A DNA stretch of 64,000 nucleotides from Zingiber officinale (taxonomy: Eukaryota > Streptophyta > Magnoliopsida > Zingiberales > Zingiberaceae), in contig NC_056002.1 in the NCBI RefSeq assembly GCF_018446385.1, forward strand, positions 11,418,894-11,482,893. The letters are read 5' to 3'. The position numbers were made by a program, and so were the translations under genes. The notes under the pieces were generated by a model. The model was not told the origin of the DNA. It saw nothing but the letters and a program-made list of their open reading frames with translations, and did no database searches. Below, piece after piece: positions 1 to 10,554 of this stretch (the stretch's first letter is position 1; each line of letters begins with the position of its first letter).

Positions 1-1904
1 ATTTCAAAGAACCAAAAATATCCTATGCTCACCATATCAATTCCAAATATGCAAATATTTTTTATGAGGATACATTGCTAAAGGTTTAATGCGGTCAAAT
101 CTTTTGAAGTTGTGCCATGATGGACTCCGTACACTTGTTCATTTGTTATGCATCATCAAATAGTTAACAAGTTTGCATCCAAACTCAGTGAGGGATGCAT
201 GTCTATGAAAAAAGGGAGGAAACTTGGATTGTAGGTCAAATCATGATCTATACAAATATTACACAAATCTAGATTAACAATCATAAGGTGTGTCTACTTG
301 AGTGAACAAAGTGGGGAACGAAAGGAAAAGTGGTGGTGAAAAGAGAAGAAGCTTTGTCTACATGAAAAGAAAGGAAAGCCAAGAAAATGAGATAAAAATT
401 GACAAAACAAACTCTCTCATTTTATAATCCCAAGATATGGACAGTTAAATCTAGTCTTTTCCTCTCATCCTCCCTTATTCCATCCATTTTTAGATGGAGC
501 CAAAAGTGGGGAAAGAAGCTCCAAACGCCCTCTTCCCTTGCTTTTACTGTGTCTTCTTCTACCAGAGTAGATAAGAGAACTAACGCTTTTCACCTTTCCT
601 TTCCCTTTATCGAGCTCCCTTCCCCTCAAGTAGACATGTCCTTAAATATCAATACCAGTAATATCTTTTACCATTTTAACCCATTACAACAATTTTGAAT
701 AGCAGCCAAGAAATCAAAATCAAATCCACAAAATCATCAATTTTTTAAAATCACAAGCAAAATATATTTATCTTGAGCATAAAAAGCTTATAGAGAAAAA
801 AAAGTTGGATGCAAAATACCAATATTGGGAAGTTGTTAAATAAACTAATCATTTGTTATAAGAAGAATGATGTCTAGTAAAAAATAATGATATTAAGTTT
901 AAATAAGAAAATGATGATGGATTTAAAGAGATTACCTCCAAAGCTTTCTTAGGATGGCCAAAATGACTATGCGCGAGCCTAGACATAGCAAAATAGTTTC
1001 ATATTTCCCAACCTAAAATTTAGAGGATGGAGCAGTTGATCTGTTAAAAAGTCCTTCCATCCATGCACTTTAGGGGTTCAAGTATCCAGTCCAAAAACAG
1101 GGCTTCTTATTTTCAAAGATACCATTATAAAATATTGGTTAATAGTAATGAACATTAAGAATATAATTCATGAAACTATACTAAATGTGATTCCCATTAC
1201 ATGCAGAATTACTGAGATGGAATTAATGAAGGGAAAATCTATTGGGCGAATTTGTAAAAATAGAATACACATGTTAAATTGATAAAATGAAGCATGCACA
1301 TAAAGACAACACAGGATATTAAGAATACAAGGATGTGAATTTAACAACTGCAAGAAAAATTGAGTTTAAAATATTATATGTTTACTTAACTTTCAGAAGA
1401 AAATCAAAATAAAAATTTGATAGTGGGAATCATTTGATGCTATGATGAGACAGACAGTATCAATCAAAGATCCATTGTTAAGGGGAAATACTTCATTTGG
1501 TGAGAATAACTGAAACCAAAAAATTGCTTTTAATGGTTCTTCACTGTAGAAATATCTATATACGAAAACAAAACAAAAATCAGGAGGCTAGAAAATGATA
1601 TAATAATGTACAGACAGTTAGTTTCTAAGTAAAACAACATTATTATAGCAATGGTATCTGATTCAATAGGACAAACAGGGATAGAGTTTATCATATTATT
1701 TAGCCATGCTATTCTTCTAGGAAACATGTTACCAATAAAAGATCTGATCATGAACCCAATTCTTCAGTTGAATAAAACTTCCATGATTTCTAACTTTCAG
1801 GTGGGAATAAATATCAAAATCTCATATCTCTAAAGTGTATATGAAGCTTTTCCTTAGCAACGATTGAGCCTTGTGCACTATCCCAGCCTTTTCCATGCTT
1901 CTTG
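1..1904. other. AT-rich stretch without a recognised gene
   Basis: No reading frame here looks like a protein. The longest open frame (399-698, plus) is low-complexity, serine and phenylalanine rich, with no recognisable domain. I see no TSD-flanked element, RNA gene or long repeat. It may be flanking DNA or the decayed 5' part of the Tat element that becomes recognisable from about 1905. Confidence 0.6.
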
Positions 1905-2072
1905 TACTTCTACGATGATGTATTAATAATTAAGTTGTTATAATCAATTATAATATTTCTCGTACTTTCATTGACATAGGTAGTTCTGTCAATATTATCT
2001 TCAAGCGGGCATTCGAGCAAATGCAGATAGACCCGAGCGAACTCCAACCCATAGTGACTTCTTTGTATAGAT
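1905..2072 (+). pseudogene. T1 Tat/Gypsy protease, N-terminal part (broken)
   Basis: This is the start of the aspartic protease of an old Tat-lineage Gypsy polyprotein. The frame beginning near 1945 reads NYNISRTFIDIGSS and continues with an FKRAFEQMQIDPSEL-type segment. It aligns with VFVDTGSSANIIFKKAFDQL in the second Tat copy at 43.5 kb. The catalytic D-T-G is changed to D-I-G (1973-1981), so the protease is dead. Upstream a YDDVLIIK-like stretch is shifted in frame. The gene is cut at 2072 by solo LTR S1 and resumes at 3804 in the same frame once one copy of the target duplication is ignored. gag was not recognised. Confidence 0.8.
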
Positions 2073-2094
2073 TGTAGGATCGAAAACTAATGTT

Positions 2095-2117
2095 GGGGGG
2101 GGGGGGGGGGGGGGGGG
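2095..2117. repeat. 23-bp poly-G tract in LTR S1
   Basis: An uninterrupted run of 23 G on the plus strand (C on the LTR's own strand). It sits near the LTR 3' end, where related LTRs have shorter C tracts followed by CTCTAGC. It is prone to length error in sequencing and assembly. Confidence 0.9.
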
Positions 2118-2537
2118 AATATCACTCTTTCCAAAATTCTTTTCTTTTCGTAACGACTCATAAAACAAATAACAAAGAAGCAGCGGGAAACAATACAAAA
2201 GACTTGAGTGGTTACTTGGTTCGGAGCGTACGTCGACTCCTACTCCAAGATCCGCAATCCTTGATCGCACCGTTGGACAATTCACTATATCTCTTCTTTC
2301 CAAAATCCTCGGAAAGAAGTAGTGCGTACAAATATATAAGTAAGATAGTAATAGCCTACTATCTTACAAGTAAATAAGTACAATGCAAGTTAATAAATAT
2401 ATACCGATAGAAGATTAGGGATGCAACTTGTCGGCACTTCTTGGAGCAGTAGCTTGCTTATGAAGACGAGTAGTTGTAGTACGAATAGAGATCAACTTTG
2501 AATAGATTCGTTGTTCAGCCTCGAACCTCAAGCTTCA

Positions 2538-2547
2538 CTTTTATAAG
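2538..2547 (-). promoter_or_regulatory. TATA box of LTR S1
   Basis: On the minus strand this reads CTTATAAAAG. It lies about 10 bp downstream (in LTR orientation) of the palindrome cluster, in the same position as the TATA boxes of S2, S3 and B. Confidence 0.6.
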
Positions 2548-2555
2548 AATGGTCA

Positions 2556-2945
2556 ACGTTCGATCGACCGATCCTTGGGTTCGATCAATCGAACCCGCTC
2601 CCTGCCTTCTTTGCTGAGATCCAATCCTCGGGCATTAATGATGTTTAATGGTTCGGTCGACCGATCCCATTGATCGGTCGACCGAACGGTGAGCTTTCCC
2701 CGTTCGTCGAGATTCTTCATTAATGCGCCATTAATGTCTTTGTTGTTTAGTCGACTGATCCCTTGGTTCGATCGACCGATCAGGCAGTCTTCCTTCTTTG
2801 CTTCAGCTCGATATGATCTGTGCTGAGTTATCAAGGTTCGGTCGACCGATCAGCTTGTTCGGTCGACCAATTAAGCTTAGATCACAAGCTGTGTCCTGTT
2901 CAGTTCTGATTTGGTCTGAGTCAACCTGGTTCGGTCGACCGATCA
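2556..2945. repeat. TCGGTCGACCGA palindrome cluster in S1
   Basis: Several copies of the self-complementary core CGGTCGACCG (some decayed) occur mostly in pairs about 25 bp apart, for example around 2655-2685 and 2838-2868. The matching cluster in S2 is at 14780-15127. Short open frames through this block translate as RSTD/DRS-type repeats and are artefacts. Confidence 0.85.
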
Positions 2946-3803
2946 GGCCGGATCTGCAAAATAATATTAGACATATAATCCAGCAAAACAGATGTTAACA
3001 CAGTAATATATATAATGCATGAGTAATATTAGACAATAGAGCTGTCTTGATGTCAACTTGAAAATCTTCCCGATTTCTTCAGTTGGATCAGCGACCTTAA
3101 GTTGTTCCTTTTAGGAACACAACCTCACTGTCGCTCCTCCAGTTGCATACCTACCAAACATTGGTCCTCCAGACCTGTTTGGACTTTGCTTACTCAGTGT
3201 CTGATCACCTGATTCACTAAGACTTTTCCTGCAATACTATATTAGCCAACAACAATAATAGTAATACAGAATATTATGGTAAATCTAAACTTAGATTTAC
3301 TGAGATCTGTTAGTCCGGTCGATCGTGCGTGGCCGATCGAAAATTATCCGATCAACCTTGCTTGAAGTTCACTTCTCCAAGACTTCTCGTTACCTAAGGT
3401 TATCTCCCCCTAGGATTTTTTCCATCTAGCTTCACTCACTAGAACCTAAGGTTACCACCTCCTAAGGTTTTCTCCACCTAGCTTCATTCACCAAGACTCA
3501 GTATTCGGCTATCTAGGGATCAGGTCCTCAAAACCCATCGAATCCATCTGGTTTCTACGATCTATTGAGATTTCCCGTGCCTAACCTACAACTAGGACTT
3601 TCCATGCATAACCAAGACTCAGTATTCGGCTACCTAGGGATAAGGTCCTCCAGACCTATCGAATCCATCTGGCTTTCATGATCTATCGAGTTCTCCCTTA
3701 CCTAGCCTACAACTAGGACTTTCCATGATCAAGCTCTATTAAGCATACTTAAACATATTTGTTGGACATTAAAACCTTGGAGGTCAATTGCACCAACATA
3801 GAT

Positions 3804-4100
3804 TCATTCGTAATGAGGTCAAGCTTCTCGGCCAGATAAAATTGGTCATATATTTAGGGGTGGAGCCCTTAATGAGGATATGTTAATCAAACTTCATCAT
3901 GGTCGACATGCCCTCAACTTATAATGCCATTTTGGGCCACCCTACCCTAAATGAATTTTGGACAGTGGTCTATACCTTCTGCGAAAAATAAAATTCTCTA
4001 TGGATGATCAGGTTTGGAAAGTTTGAGGAGATCAACTAGTGGCACCCAAGTGCTATGTCAATATAATAAAGATTGAACCCACTCTGCACAGAAGATACAG
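3804..4100 (+). pseudogene. T1 protease, C-terminal part
   Basis: Continuation of the T1 protease after S1. The frame reads FIRNEVKLLGQIKLVIYLG, then MVDMPSTYNAILGHPTLNEF, which matches the conserved Y-N-A-I-L-G-R-P core typical of plant Ty3/Gypsy proteases. Stops and indels interrupt the part after about 3960. It runs into the linker before RT, where VYEEKEEVQIQP matches VYEEKEEVQIHP in T2. Confidence 0.8.
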
Positions 4101-5010
4101 TGGATGAAAGTCAATGTTATCCAAGAGGCTCCACCCGTCCTCGTCTATGAAGAAAAAGAAGAGGTACAGATTCAGCCCAGCCCGCCTAAAGCTACCACTC
4201 AGATAGCGGTTGACATGGTTCCTGATCTCAAAGAAGAGCTGATCAAATATCTGACGTGCAATAGTGATGTGTTCACCTGGATGCCCAAAGAAGTGACGGG
4301 TGTGTTGCTCGAGATTATGGAGCATGTACTTCATGTCTATCCAGAAGCTTGGCCGGTCAAGCAAAGGAAGCGGGATTTTAGAGTCGATCAAAACAAGATC
4401 ATCAAGTATGAGGTGAATAAGTTACTGGAGGTGGGCTACATTCATGAAGCTTAGTTTCTGAGTTGGCTGGCCAACGTGGTCCTAGTGTCAAAGCCGAGAA
4501 ACAAATGATAGGTTTGCATCGATTTCAGAGATCTTAACAAAGTTTGCCCAAAAGATTATCCTCGTATAGATCAGGTGGTGGATTCCACTTCAAGATGCGA
4601 GTTCATCTGTATGTTGGACGCATATCTGGGATATCACCAAGTTTCTCTTGCCAAAGACGACCAGGAAAAGATCAGTTTCATAACTACTAAGGGCACCTAT
4701 TGTTATAATATTATGTTGTTCTGACTAAACAATGCAGGGGTTACCTACCAATGGCTCATGAATAAAGTCTTGCATAAGCAGATCAAGCGGAACATAGAGG
4801 TGTACGTGGATGACACCCTCATTAATTCCCTTCAAGCGGTCAATCTATGTGTGGATGTGGAGGAGACTTGCAACACTTTAAGGCAATATGGATTGAAGCT
4901 CAATCCTAACAAGTGTCTGTTTGGAGCCAAGAGTGAGAGGTTACTGGGCTATATTGTGACCGAATGAGGGATTGAGGCTAATCCGAGCAAGGTGCTAGTA
5001 CTGCAAGATA
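4101..5010 (+). pseudogene. T1 reverse transcriptase (broken)
   Basis: RT domain of the Tat element. The sequence KQRKRDFRVDQNKIIKYEV starts the fingers region, LSWLANVVLV follows, then CIDFRDLNK and ICMLDAYLGYHQV, and the catalytic Y-V-D-D is at 4802-4813. Nonsense codons interrupt it: TAG where T2 and the family have CAG (near 4452), TGA and TAG replacing W-M (near 4507), TGA near 4723 and TGA replacing an Arg codon near 4966. Frameshifts are also present. It cannot make an active enzyme. The order protease-RT-RNase H-integrase identifies Ty3/Gypsy. Confidence 0.9.
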
Positions 5011-5600
5011 TAGCCCCTCCATGCAATCTGAAGGAAGCTCAAAGACTAACCAGTCATATCACTATCCTCTTTCGTTTCATCTCCTGTTCGGGCAATCAAA
5101 GCTTACCTTTTTTAAAGATACTTCGTTGGGCGACTAAATTTCAATGAGATGCTGACTACGATAAAGCTTTCGAGGAGCTGAAGAATTACCTGTCCGCCCT
5201 GCCTATACTCGCTAAGCCCATAGCGGGCGAGATATTGTGGGTGTATTTGTCAGCTTATGATCATGCAGTTGGATCAGTATTAGTGAGACAAGAGGGAAAG
5301 GAGCAACAACCTGTATATTTTTTAAGTCATCTAATAAAAGGAGCCGAGTGTCGTTATACCACACTCGAGAAGTTGGTGTATAGATTGGTGTTACATATCC
5401 GGAGGTTACGTCCTAATTTTCTTTCTCATCCAATCATAGTACTCACTAATAGTACTTTCAGTTCGGTACTATTCAACTCTGAGGCCTCTAGCAGGTTGAT
5501 CAAGTGGACTACTGAGTTTAGTGAGTATGATATATAGTATCGACCCGGAGCAACCATCAAGGCTCTAACTTTAGCAGATTTTCTGACAAAGGTTCAGAAT
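5011..5600 (+). pseudogene. T1 RNase H domain (broken)
   Basis: Contains LKEAQRLT-type thumb sequence, an AFEELKNYLSALP segment and the RNase H body (VYFLSHLIKGAECRYTTLEK and RLIKWTTEFSEYD). A TAG near 5535 and a TAG near 5619 interrupt the frame. It aligns along its whole length with T2 at 41650-42240. Confidence 0.85.
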
Positions 5601-5990
5601 CTTGAGCAGGAGGAGACTTAGAAAATATATGTAGATGGGTATTCCACTCAGTAGGGCAATGGGATAGGTATTCTCATGATATCCCCCGAGAAGATAGAAT
5701 GCAGTTGTCCATTTGGTTGAATTATCAGACCACCAACAATGACGCTGAATATGAAGCATTGATAGATAGCCTACAAGCTGCAAAACATGTGGGTGCCGCT
5801 CGAATTTTAATTTATTTCTACTCCCAACTAGCGGCACAACAGTTATCGGGCAATTTCAAAATTAATAACAAGTGGTTTAAGCTCTATGCGCAAGCATTCG
5901 AGAAAATCAAAGCGGAATTCCAAGAGGTAGTTATACAGAGGTTCCTCGATCAAAAAATCAAATGACAGATGACCTGGCCATGCTATAGGC
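5601..5990 (+). pseudogene. T1 additional (archaeal-type) RNase H domain
   Basis: A second RNase H-like domain follows the first: YVDG at the start, NYQTTNNDAEYEALIDSLQAA in the middle, then SQLAAQQLSGNFKI and QAFEKIKAEFQEVVIQ. A second RNase H between the ordinary RNase H and integrase is the hallmark of the Tat lineage. A TAG near 5653 lies in an ST(Q/R)-stop-GN context that is also a TAG in T2. After about 5965 the linker and the H2C2 zinc-binding segment of integrase are largely missing compared with T2. Confidence 0.85.
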
Positions 5991-6920
5991 TTACACTGTC
6001 CAGCTAGTAAGAACTTGTTTATCTTATCAAAAACATCAGAACATTCCTCATCATCCCACAGAATTGTTGAAAAATTCTATTATCTCTTGCCCATTTGATC
6101 AATGGGGTATAGATATAGTAGGACTCTTTCCCTTAGCATCCGCTCAAAAAAGATTTTTGCTAATAGCTGTGGATTATTTTTTCAAATGGGTGGAGGCAGA
6201 GCCATTGGCAAGGATAATCGAACAGATAATTATCAAATTCTTATGGCAGCATATCATTTGCCCGTTTGGGATTCCACATAAATTAGTCTCAGATAATGGA
6301 AGACAATTTCATGGCAGAAAAATCAAAAAGTGGTGTTCAGGCTATGGTATTACACAGGCCTTTACATCTGTGGCATACCCTCAGAGTAATGGCCAAGTAG
6401 AAGTAACTAATAGGGAGATCGTCCAAGGTCTTAGAACTAAATTAGAACATGCTGAAGGAAGTTGGGTCGATAAGCTCTATGGGCATATCATACAACTTCT
6501 CGAGAAGCGACAGGTATAACTCCATTTCATCTAGTTTACGGTGGTGAAGCTGTTGTCCCGATCGAGATTGCTGTGGAATCTGATCGAAGACGACTGTATG
6601 ATGAAGACAATGACAGCGAGCGTTTAATAGAGCTCAATCTGATAGAGGAAGTCAGAGACAAAGCAAGAGCTCTATTAATGGTGTACCAGCAAAGGATGAG
6701 ACAAATAAATGATTTATCCCTCAATTTTTTCAGGTCGGCGATATGTTCTGGAAGCGGGTCAAGCTAGTCAAAAATGTAAACAAGCTAGAGCCACAATCGG
6801 GAGGACCATTCAAGGTGGTACAAAAGCTCGCCTCTGGCTCCTATTATCTTGAGGATGCAGAAGGCAAAAGATTGGGCATACCCTGGAGTACAAATCATTT
6901 ACAACCCTATCGTGCTTGAC
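5991..6920 (+). pseudogene. T1 integrase (broken)
   Basis: The DDE catalytic core is readable: first Asp at 6112 (WGIDIVG), second Asp at 6292 (SDNGRQFHG), Glu at 6400 (NGQVEVTNREI), with 35 residues between the last two as expected. A frameshift near 6500 moves the C-terminal part to another frame (FHLVYGGEAVVPIEIAVESD), and another shift near 6730 leads to GPFKVVQKLASGSYYLEDAEG and the conserved end NHLQPYRA. The N-terminal zinc finger is deleted. Confidence 0.9.
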
Positions 6921-7020
6921 AAGTACACCTATAATTTACTCATGCATTATGTAATTTTTTTTTACACTTAATGAGAATGTACCCAAATTTATCTGAAGAT
7001 TCTTACAAACTACATATTAA

Positions 7021-7980
7021 AACCCCGATCTAAAAGATCGAGTGAGTCCCAGACTCTCGAATTGATCGGTCGGGTTATAAGCGAGTATGCTCTTGCAACT
7101 CAGATAAATTCAGAGTGACTTAAAGATTGAAATCTTATAAATCCCCGAACCACTCGGTCAGGTTATATGAGAGAATTCACTCATGACTCAGATAAATCCA
7201 GAGTGGCTTAAAGACCAAAATCTTATAAATCCCTGAAGTGTTTATTCGGGTTATAAGCGAGCATTCGCTTGTGACTCAGATAAATCCAGAGCAACTTAAA
7301 GACCGAAATGTTATAAATCCTTGAACCGTTTGGTCATATTATAAGCGAGCATTCGCTCACGACTCAGATAAATGCAAAGCGGCTTAAAGACCAAAATCTT
7401 ATAAATTCCCAAATCGTTCATTCAGGTTATAAGTGAGTATGCTCTCGCGTCTCAGATAAATCCAGAGCGGCTTAAAGACCGAAATCTTTTAAATTCCTGA
7501 ATCGTTTGGTTGGATTATAAGCGAGTATTCACTCACAACTTAGATAAATTCAGAACAACTTAGTGACCAAAATATTTCCAGACTCCCAAACTGTTTGGTC
7601 ATATTATAAGCGAGTATTCGCTCATGACTCAGATAAATCCAGAGTGGCTTAATGCCCAAAATATTTCCAGACTCTCGAACCATTCGGACGGATTATAAGT
7701 GAGCATTTGCTTGTGACTCAAATAAATTCAGAGCGACTTAAAGACTGAAATCTTATGCATCCTTGAACCGTTCGGTTGGATTATAAGCGAGTATGCTCTT
7801 GCAGCGCAGATAAATCCAAGGTGAATTAATGACCGAATTATTTCTAAACTCCCGAACAATTCGGTCGGGTTATAAGCGAGCATGTTCTCATGGCTTAGAT
7901 AAATCTAGAGCGGTTTAAAGACTAAAATATCATAAACTCCCAAACCGTTCAATCGGGTTATAAGTTAGAAGCAAACATAT
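7021..7980 (+). repeat. T1 3' tandem array, about 88-bp unit, ~11 copies
   Basis: The block GGTTATAAGCGAG...CTCAGATAAATCCAGAGCGGCTTAAAG recurs at about 7072, 7161, 7246, 7339, 7425, 7514, 7600, 7690, 7778, 7869 and 7958, giving a period near 88.5 bp. It follows the integrase stop, in the hypervariable 3' region of Tat/Ogre-type elements that is known to host tandem repeats. Copies differ by point changes. Confidence 0.9.
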
Positions 7981-8371
7981 ATTATGGAGGAATTTTATTT
8001 ATTCAACCTAATTATTTCTCTCAGCGTTAAGTCGAGGCCAAGGTTATTACTCAATCCAGTAATCAATTATGGCAAGTTTCTTTGAATGTAGTAATTTATT
8101 TGTTCGGTTGTTCTATTCTGTTTAGCGTTACTACCTCGGCCAATTTATTGTGCATCCTAACGTATACTACATGATGAGTGTGCATGGAAGTTACTTTATA
8201 AACTTACTAGTGGTTCTGAATATATGCACGAGAAACAAGTGTCATCTAACCTTACTCAATGCCTATTTTATCACATCTTAAAAATACATTTCAATACATC
8301 TTGGAGGATAACTTCGGTTCTTTTTAAGACCTGCATACCATTACACATTGGAATACACAACGAAGAAAATA
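7981..8371. other. T1 non-coding spacer between tandem array and aORF
   Basis: No reading frame, repeat or RNA gene seen. By position it is the 3' untranslated spacer of T1, downstream of the antisense ORF stop. Confidence 0.6.
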
Positions 8372-8511
8372 TTAATTGAATCTGCTTAAGAGGTCTACAG
8401 GGAGCTCGTTAAGAAGTCGATGTTGATCAATAGCTTGTAGGGGAGGATCTGTCGAAAGATAATCACCCTCCTGTAATTGTTGGACTGCTCCTTCGACAGA
8501 ATGATTAGGTG
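8372..8511 (-). pseudogene. T1 antisense ORF, C-terminal exon end
   Basis: On the minus strand the frame reads NHSVEGAVQQLQEGDYLSTD, then LNELPVDLLSRFN and a TAA at 8372-8374. It is in frame with the coiled-coil exon ending at 33595 when element B and one copy of its target duplication are removed. This identifies it as the C-terminus of the extra antisense ORF that many Tat elements carry between integrase and the 3' LTR. Function of the protein is not known. Confidence 0.75.
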
Positions 8512-8905
8512 TGTTCGTGTGGGAAGCATCCGACGATCAAACCTAAGTTTAATAATAGCAAAGGGGTCAAGGTTAAGGTTATTTGTGATCCAATGGGTTT
8601 GAATGAGCTTGCAGGAAAGTCCTAAGTGTACTTAGGTAAAAGTCCTAGCTGCGGTTAGGCAGGTAAAACCCCCTAGGGGGAGGTAACCTAGGTCCTTAAG
8701 GGTGGTAACCTTAGATGGAAAGTTTTTGCGGGTCAAGGGCTTCGGGCAAAAGTCCTAGAGTCGAGGACTCTAGGTGGAAAGTCCTAGTGTCATGAACCAG
8801 GTGAAAGATTGGGCAGGTCGTGGAGCAGACGTCAGCGGAAAGTCCTGGAGCCTCGGGCGCTGAGCAAAAGTCCAGTTGGTCTGGAGGATCAACTGGCAAC
8901 AGGTA
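8512..8905 (+). repeat. B 5' LTR, first part
   Basis: Aligns with 32399-32790. Contains the hairpin CCTAGAGTC-GAG-GACTCTAGG (8754-8774) and a hairpin with loop TCTGGAGGAT (8872-8896). It is interrupted after 8905 by element A and continues at 19160. Confidence 0.85.
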
Positions 8906-9409
8906 TGTTGGGACCGATTATGTAGCTAGAGGGGGGGTTAATAGCTCGGTGCATTTTCGTGCTTGACGTTGCTTGTTTCTTCAAAGATATGCAGCGGAAA
9001 TACAAGAAACAAAACATACAACACTAACAAAAGGATTTACTTGGTATCCACCTCACAAGAGGTGACTAATCCAAGGATCCACACACTCACGCACCGTCCA
9101 CTATGAAAAATACTACTTTATGGTAACTACCAAAGGCGGAGAAGCCCTACAAGTTCACATTACAAGAAGAAAGGGAAAGGGAACAAAATACAAGCTAAAA
9201 GGTTACAAGTTAACACAAGTAAACCCTAACCCTAGATTTCTTCTTCTTGTTGTAGATCCGCCTCTTGACTTGGAAATGCCTCCAAGAGTCCTCAAGATCT
9301 GGCGGTGAGAACTTTGTGGAGTTGCTGTGAAGATCGCTGAAGAGAAGAATTGAAGTCGTCGAAGTTCTGCCGAGAGAACAGCTCGCCAGCAGCTAAATAC
9401 GACGCCAAT

Positions 9410-9716
9410 GGTCGGATCCCGATCGATTGGATTGCTCCCAATCGATCGAGGAGGCTTTGGATCGATCGGTTGATCGATCCAGAGCGCCTCTGTGCTCCTT
9501 GAGTTGCCTGGATCGATCGACCAATCGATCCAGGTCCCATCGCGTGAAATCGTGCCTCCCAATCGATCACCCGATCGATTGGGGGCTCTGGATCGATCGG
9601 TCGATCGATCCAGAGCTCTTCTGTTCGCGCGACACTTCTCCCCAATCGATCCACTGATCGATTGGGAGAAAGCTTGTCGCGGGGACTCACCCAATCTATC
9701 GGTTGATCGATCCAGC
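9410..9716. repeat. ATCGATC palindrome cluster in LTR A
   Basis: A series of near-perfect palindromes built from ATCGATC cores separated by 5-8 bp, each with its own outer stem: CCTGG/CCAGG around 9510-9537, CTCTGG/CCAGAG around 9587-9616, CCCAAT/ATTGGG around 9639-9667. Repeated at 17998-18316 and 53617-53950. Open frames through it on both strands give DRS/IDRSID repeats and are not genes. Confidence 0.9.
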
Positions 9717-9756
9717 TTCTTGTTTTTGCCCAAAAATAAGTCCAAAGTCCCCTAAA

Positions 9757-10380
9757 CCAACATCTGGTCAACCATGACCTGTTGGTTCATCATGTCTAGC
9801 ATCCAGTCACCCTTGACCTGCTAGGACTCGCTCACCAAGTGTCCGGTCAATCCCTTTGACCCACTTGGACTTTCCTCCTCGTGCCAAGTATCCGGTCAAT
9901 CCCTTTGACCTACTTGGACTTTCCACCTCATGCCAAGTATCTGGTCAATCCCTTTGACCTACTTGGTCTTTCCAACACCAGATGTCCGATCAGCCTTGAT
10001 CCATCTGGATTTTCTCGTGCTTGGCTTCACTCATCAGGACTTCCAACTGCCTAGCTTCACTTACTAGGTCTTTCACCTGGCTTCACTCACCAGGATTTTC
10101 AACTACCTAGTTTCACTCACTAGGTCTTTCACCAGGATTTTCCTTCTGCCTGGCTTCACTCACCAGGACTTTCAACTCCCTAGCTTCACTCACTAGGTCT
10201 TTCACCTGGCTTCACTCACCAGGATTTCCATCTGCCTGGCTTCAGTCATCAGGACTTCCCATTGTCTAACTTCCTAGTTAGGAGTTTCCATCTGCCTGGC
10301 TTCACTCACCAGGACTTTCACCTAGCTTCACTCACTATGATTTCCAGTCAAGTATCCAGTCAACCTTGACCTACTTGACT
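9757..10380. repeat. Hairpin array with co-varying stems in LTR A
   Basis: Six consecutive units (9757-9785, 9796-9824, 9835-9868, 9884-9917, 9933-9966, 9978-10008) share an inner GGTCAA/TTGACC-type stem but have different, always complementary, outer stems: CCAACA/TGTTGG, CTAGCA/TGCTAG, CCAAGTG/CACTTGG, CCAAGTA/TACTTGG twice, CCAGATG/CATCTGG. They are followed by units with loop CTTCACTCA and stems that switch between CCTGG/CCAGG and CCTAG/CTAGG. Same array in the other LTR copies. Confidence 0.9.
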
Positions 10381-10540
10381 CTCCTTCACAATCTCACCAC
10401 ATGAACAATTGCACCTGCAATCTTTATGTGTTGTCTACATGTATTGTCAAACATCGAAAGCCAAACATCAAGACTCGAGCTTGACTCAATTCAAGCTCAG
10501 GCAACCAAGTCAACCTTGACCTAGGGATATTGCACCAACA

Positions 10541-10554
10541 ATCTCCCCCTTTTT
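10541..10554 (-). promoter_or_regulatory. Polypurine tract of element A
   Basis: On the minus strand AAAAAGGGGGAGAT abuts the 3' LTR start TGTTGGTGC. This is the expected plus-strand primer for reverse transcription and the usual PPT of SIRE-like Copia elements. Confidence 0.85.

Larger units (their letters stand above)
2073..3798 (-). mobile_element. S1: solo LTR (SIRE-like Copia family F1), TSD TAGAT
   Basis: The sequence starts TGTAGG and ends CACCAACA, flanked by perfect 5-bp target duplications TAGAT at 2068-2072 and 3799-3803. Removing it restores the protease frame of T1, which independently fixes the boundaries. Read on the minus strand it begins TGTTGGTGCAATTGACC, the same start as S2 (13966). 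It contains an internal ~120-bp tandem duplication (around 3480-3730), a palindrome cluster, a TATA box and a long G tract. No PBS, PPT or coding sequence is present, so this is a solo LTR left by LTR-LTR recombination. Confidence 0.9.
8906..10540 (-). repeat. A 3' LTR
   Basis: 1635 bp, starts TGTTGGGACCGA and ends GCACCAACA on the plus strand. It matches the 5' LTR at 17485-19154 throughout and the split LTR of C at 53095-57965. It contains a palindrome block next to a weak TATA (about 9391-9400) and a long hairpin array. Confidence 0.93.

Noticed and set aside
399-698. 99-codon open frame
   Set aside because: Low-complexity composition, no homologous-looking motif, no supporting structure.
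2553-2998. Open frames of 66-93 residues
   Set aside because: Produced by the TCGGTCGACCGA repeats of LTR S1.
9410-9716. Regularly spaced short palindromes resembling a CRISPR array
   Set aside because: Repeats are not identical, there are no unique spacers of constant length, the context is a eukaryotic LTR and no cas-like genes exist.
9203-9771. Overlapping open frames on both strands rich in DRS/SIDR repeats (also 17906-18371, 53674-54010, 11367-11601)
   Set aside because: They are readings of the ATCGATC palindrome clusters in LTRs; open on several frames at once, no domain, interrupted in other copies.
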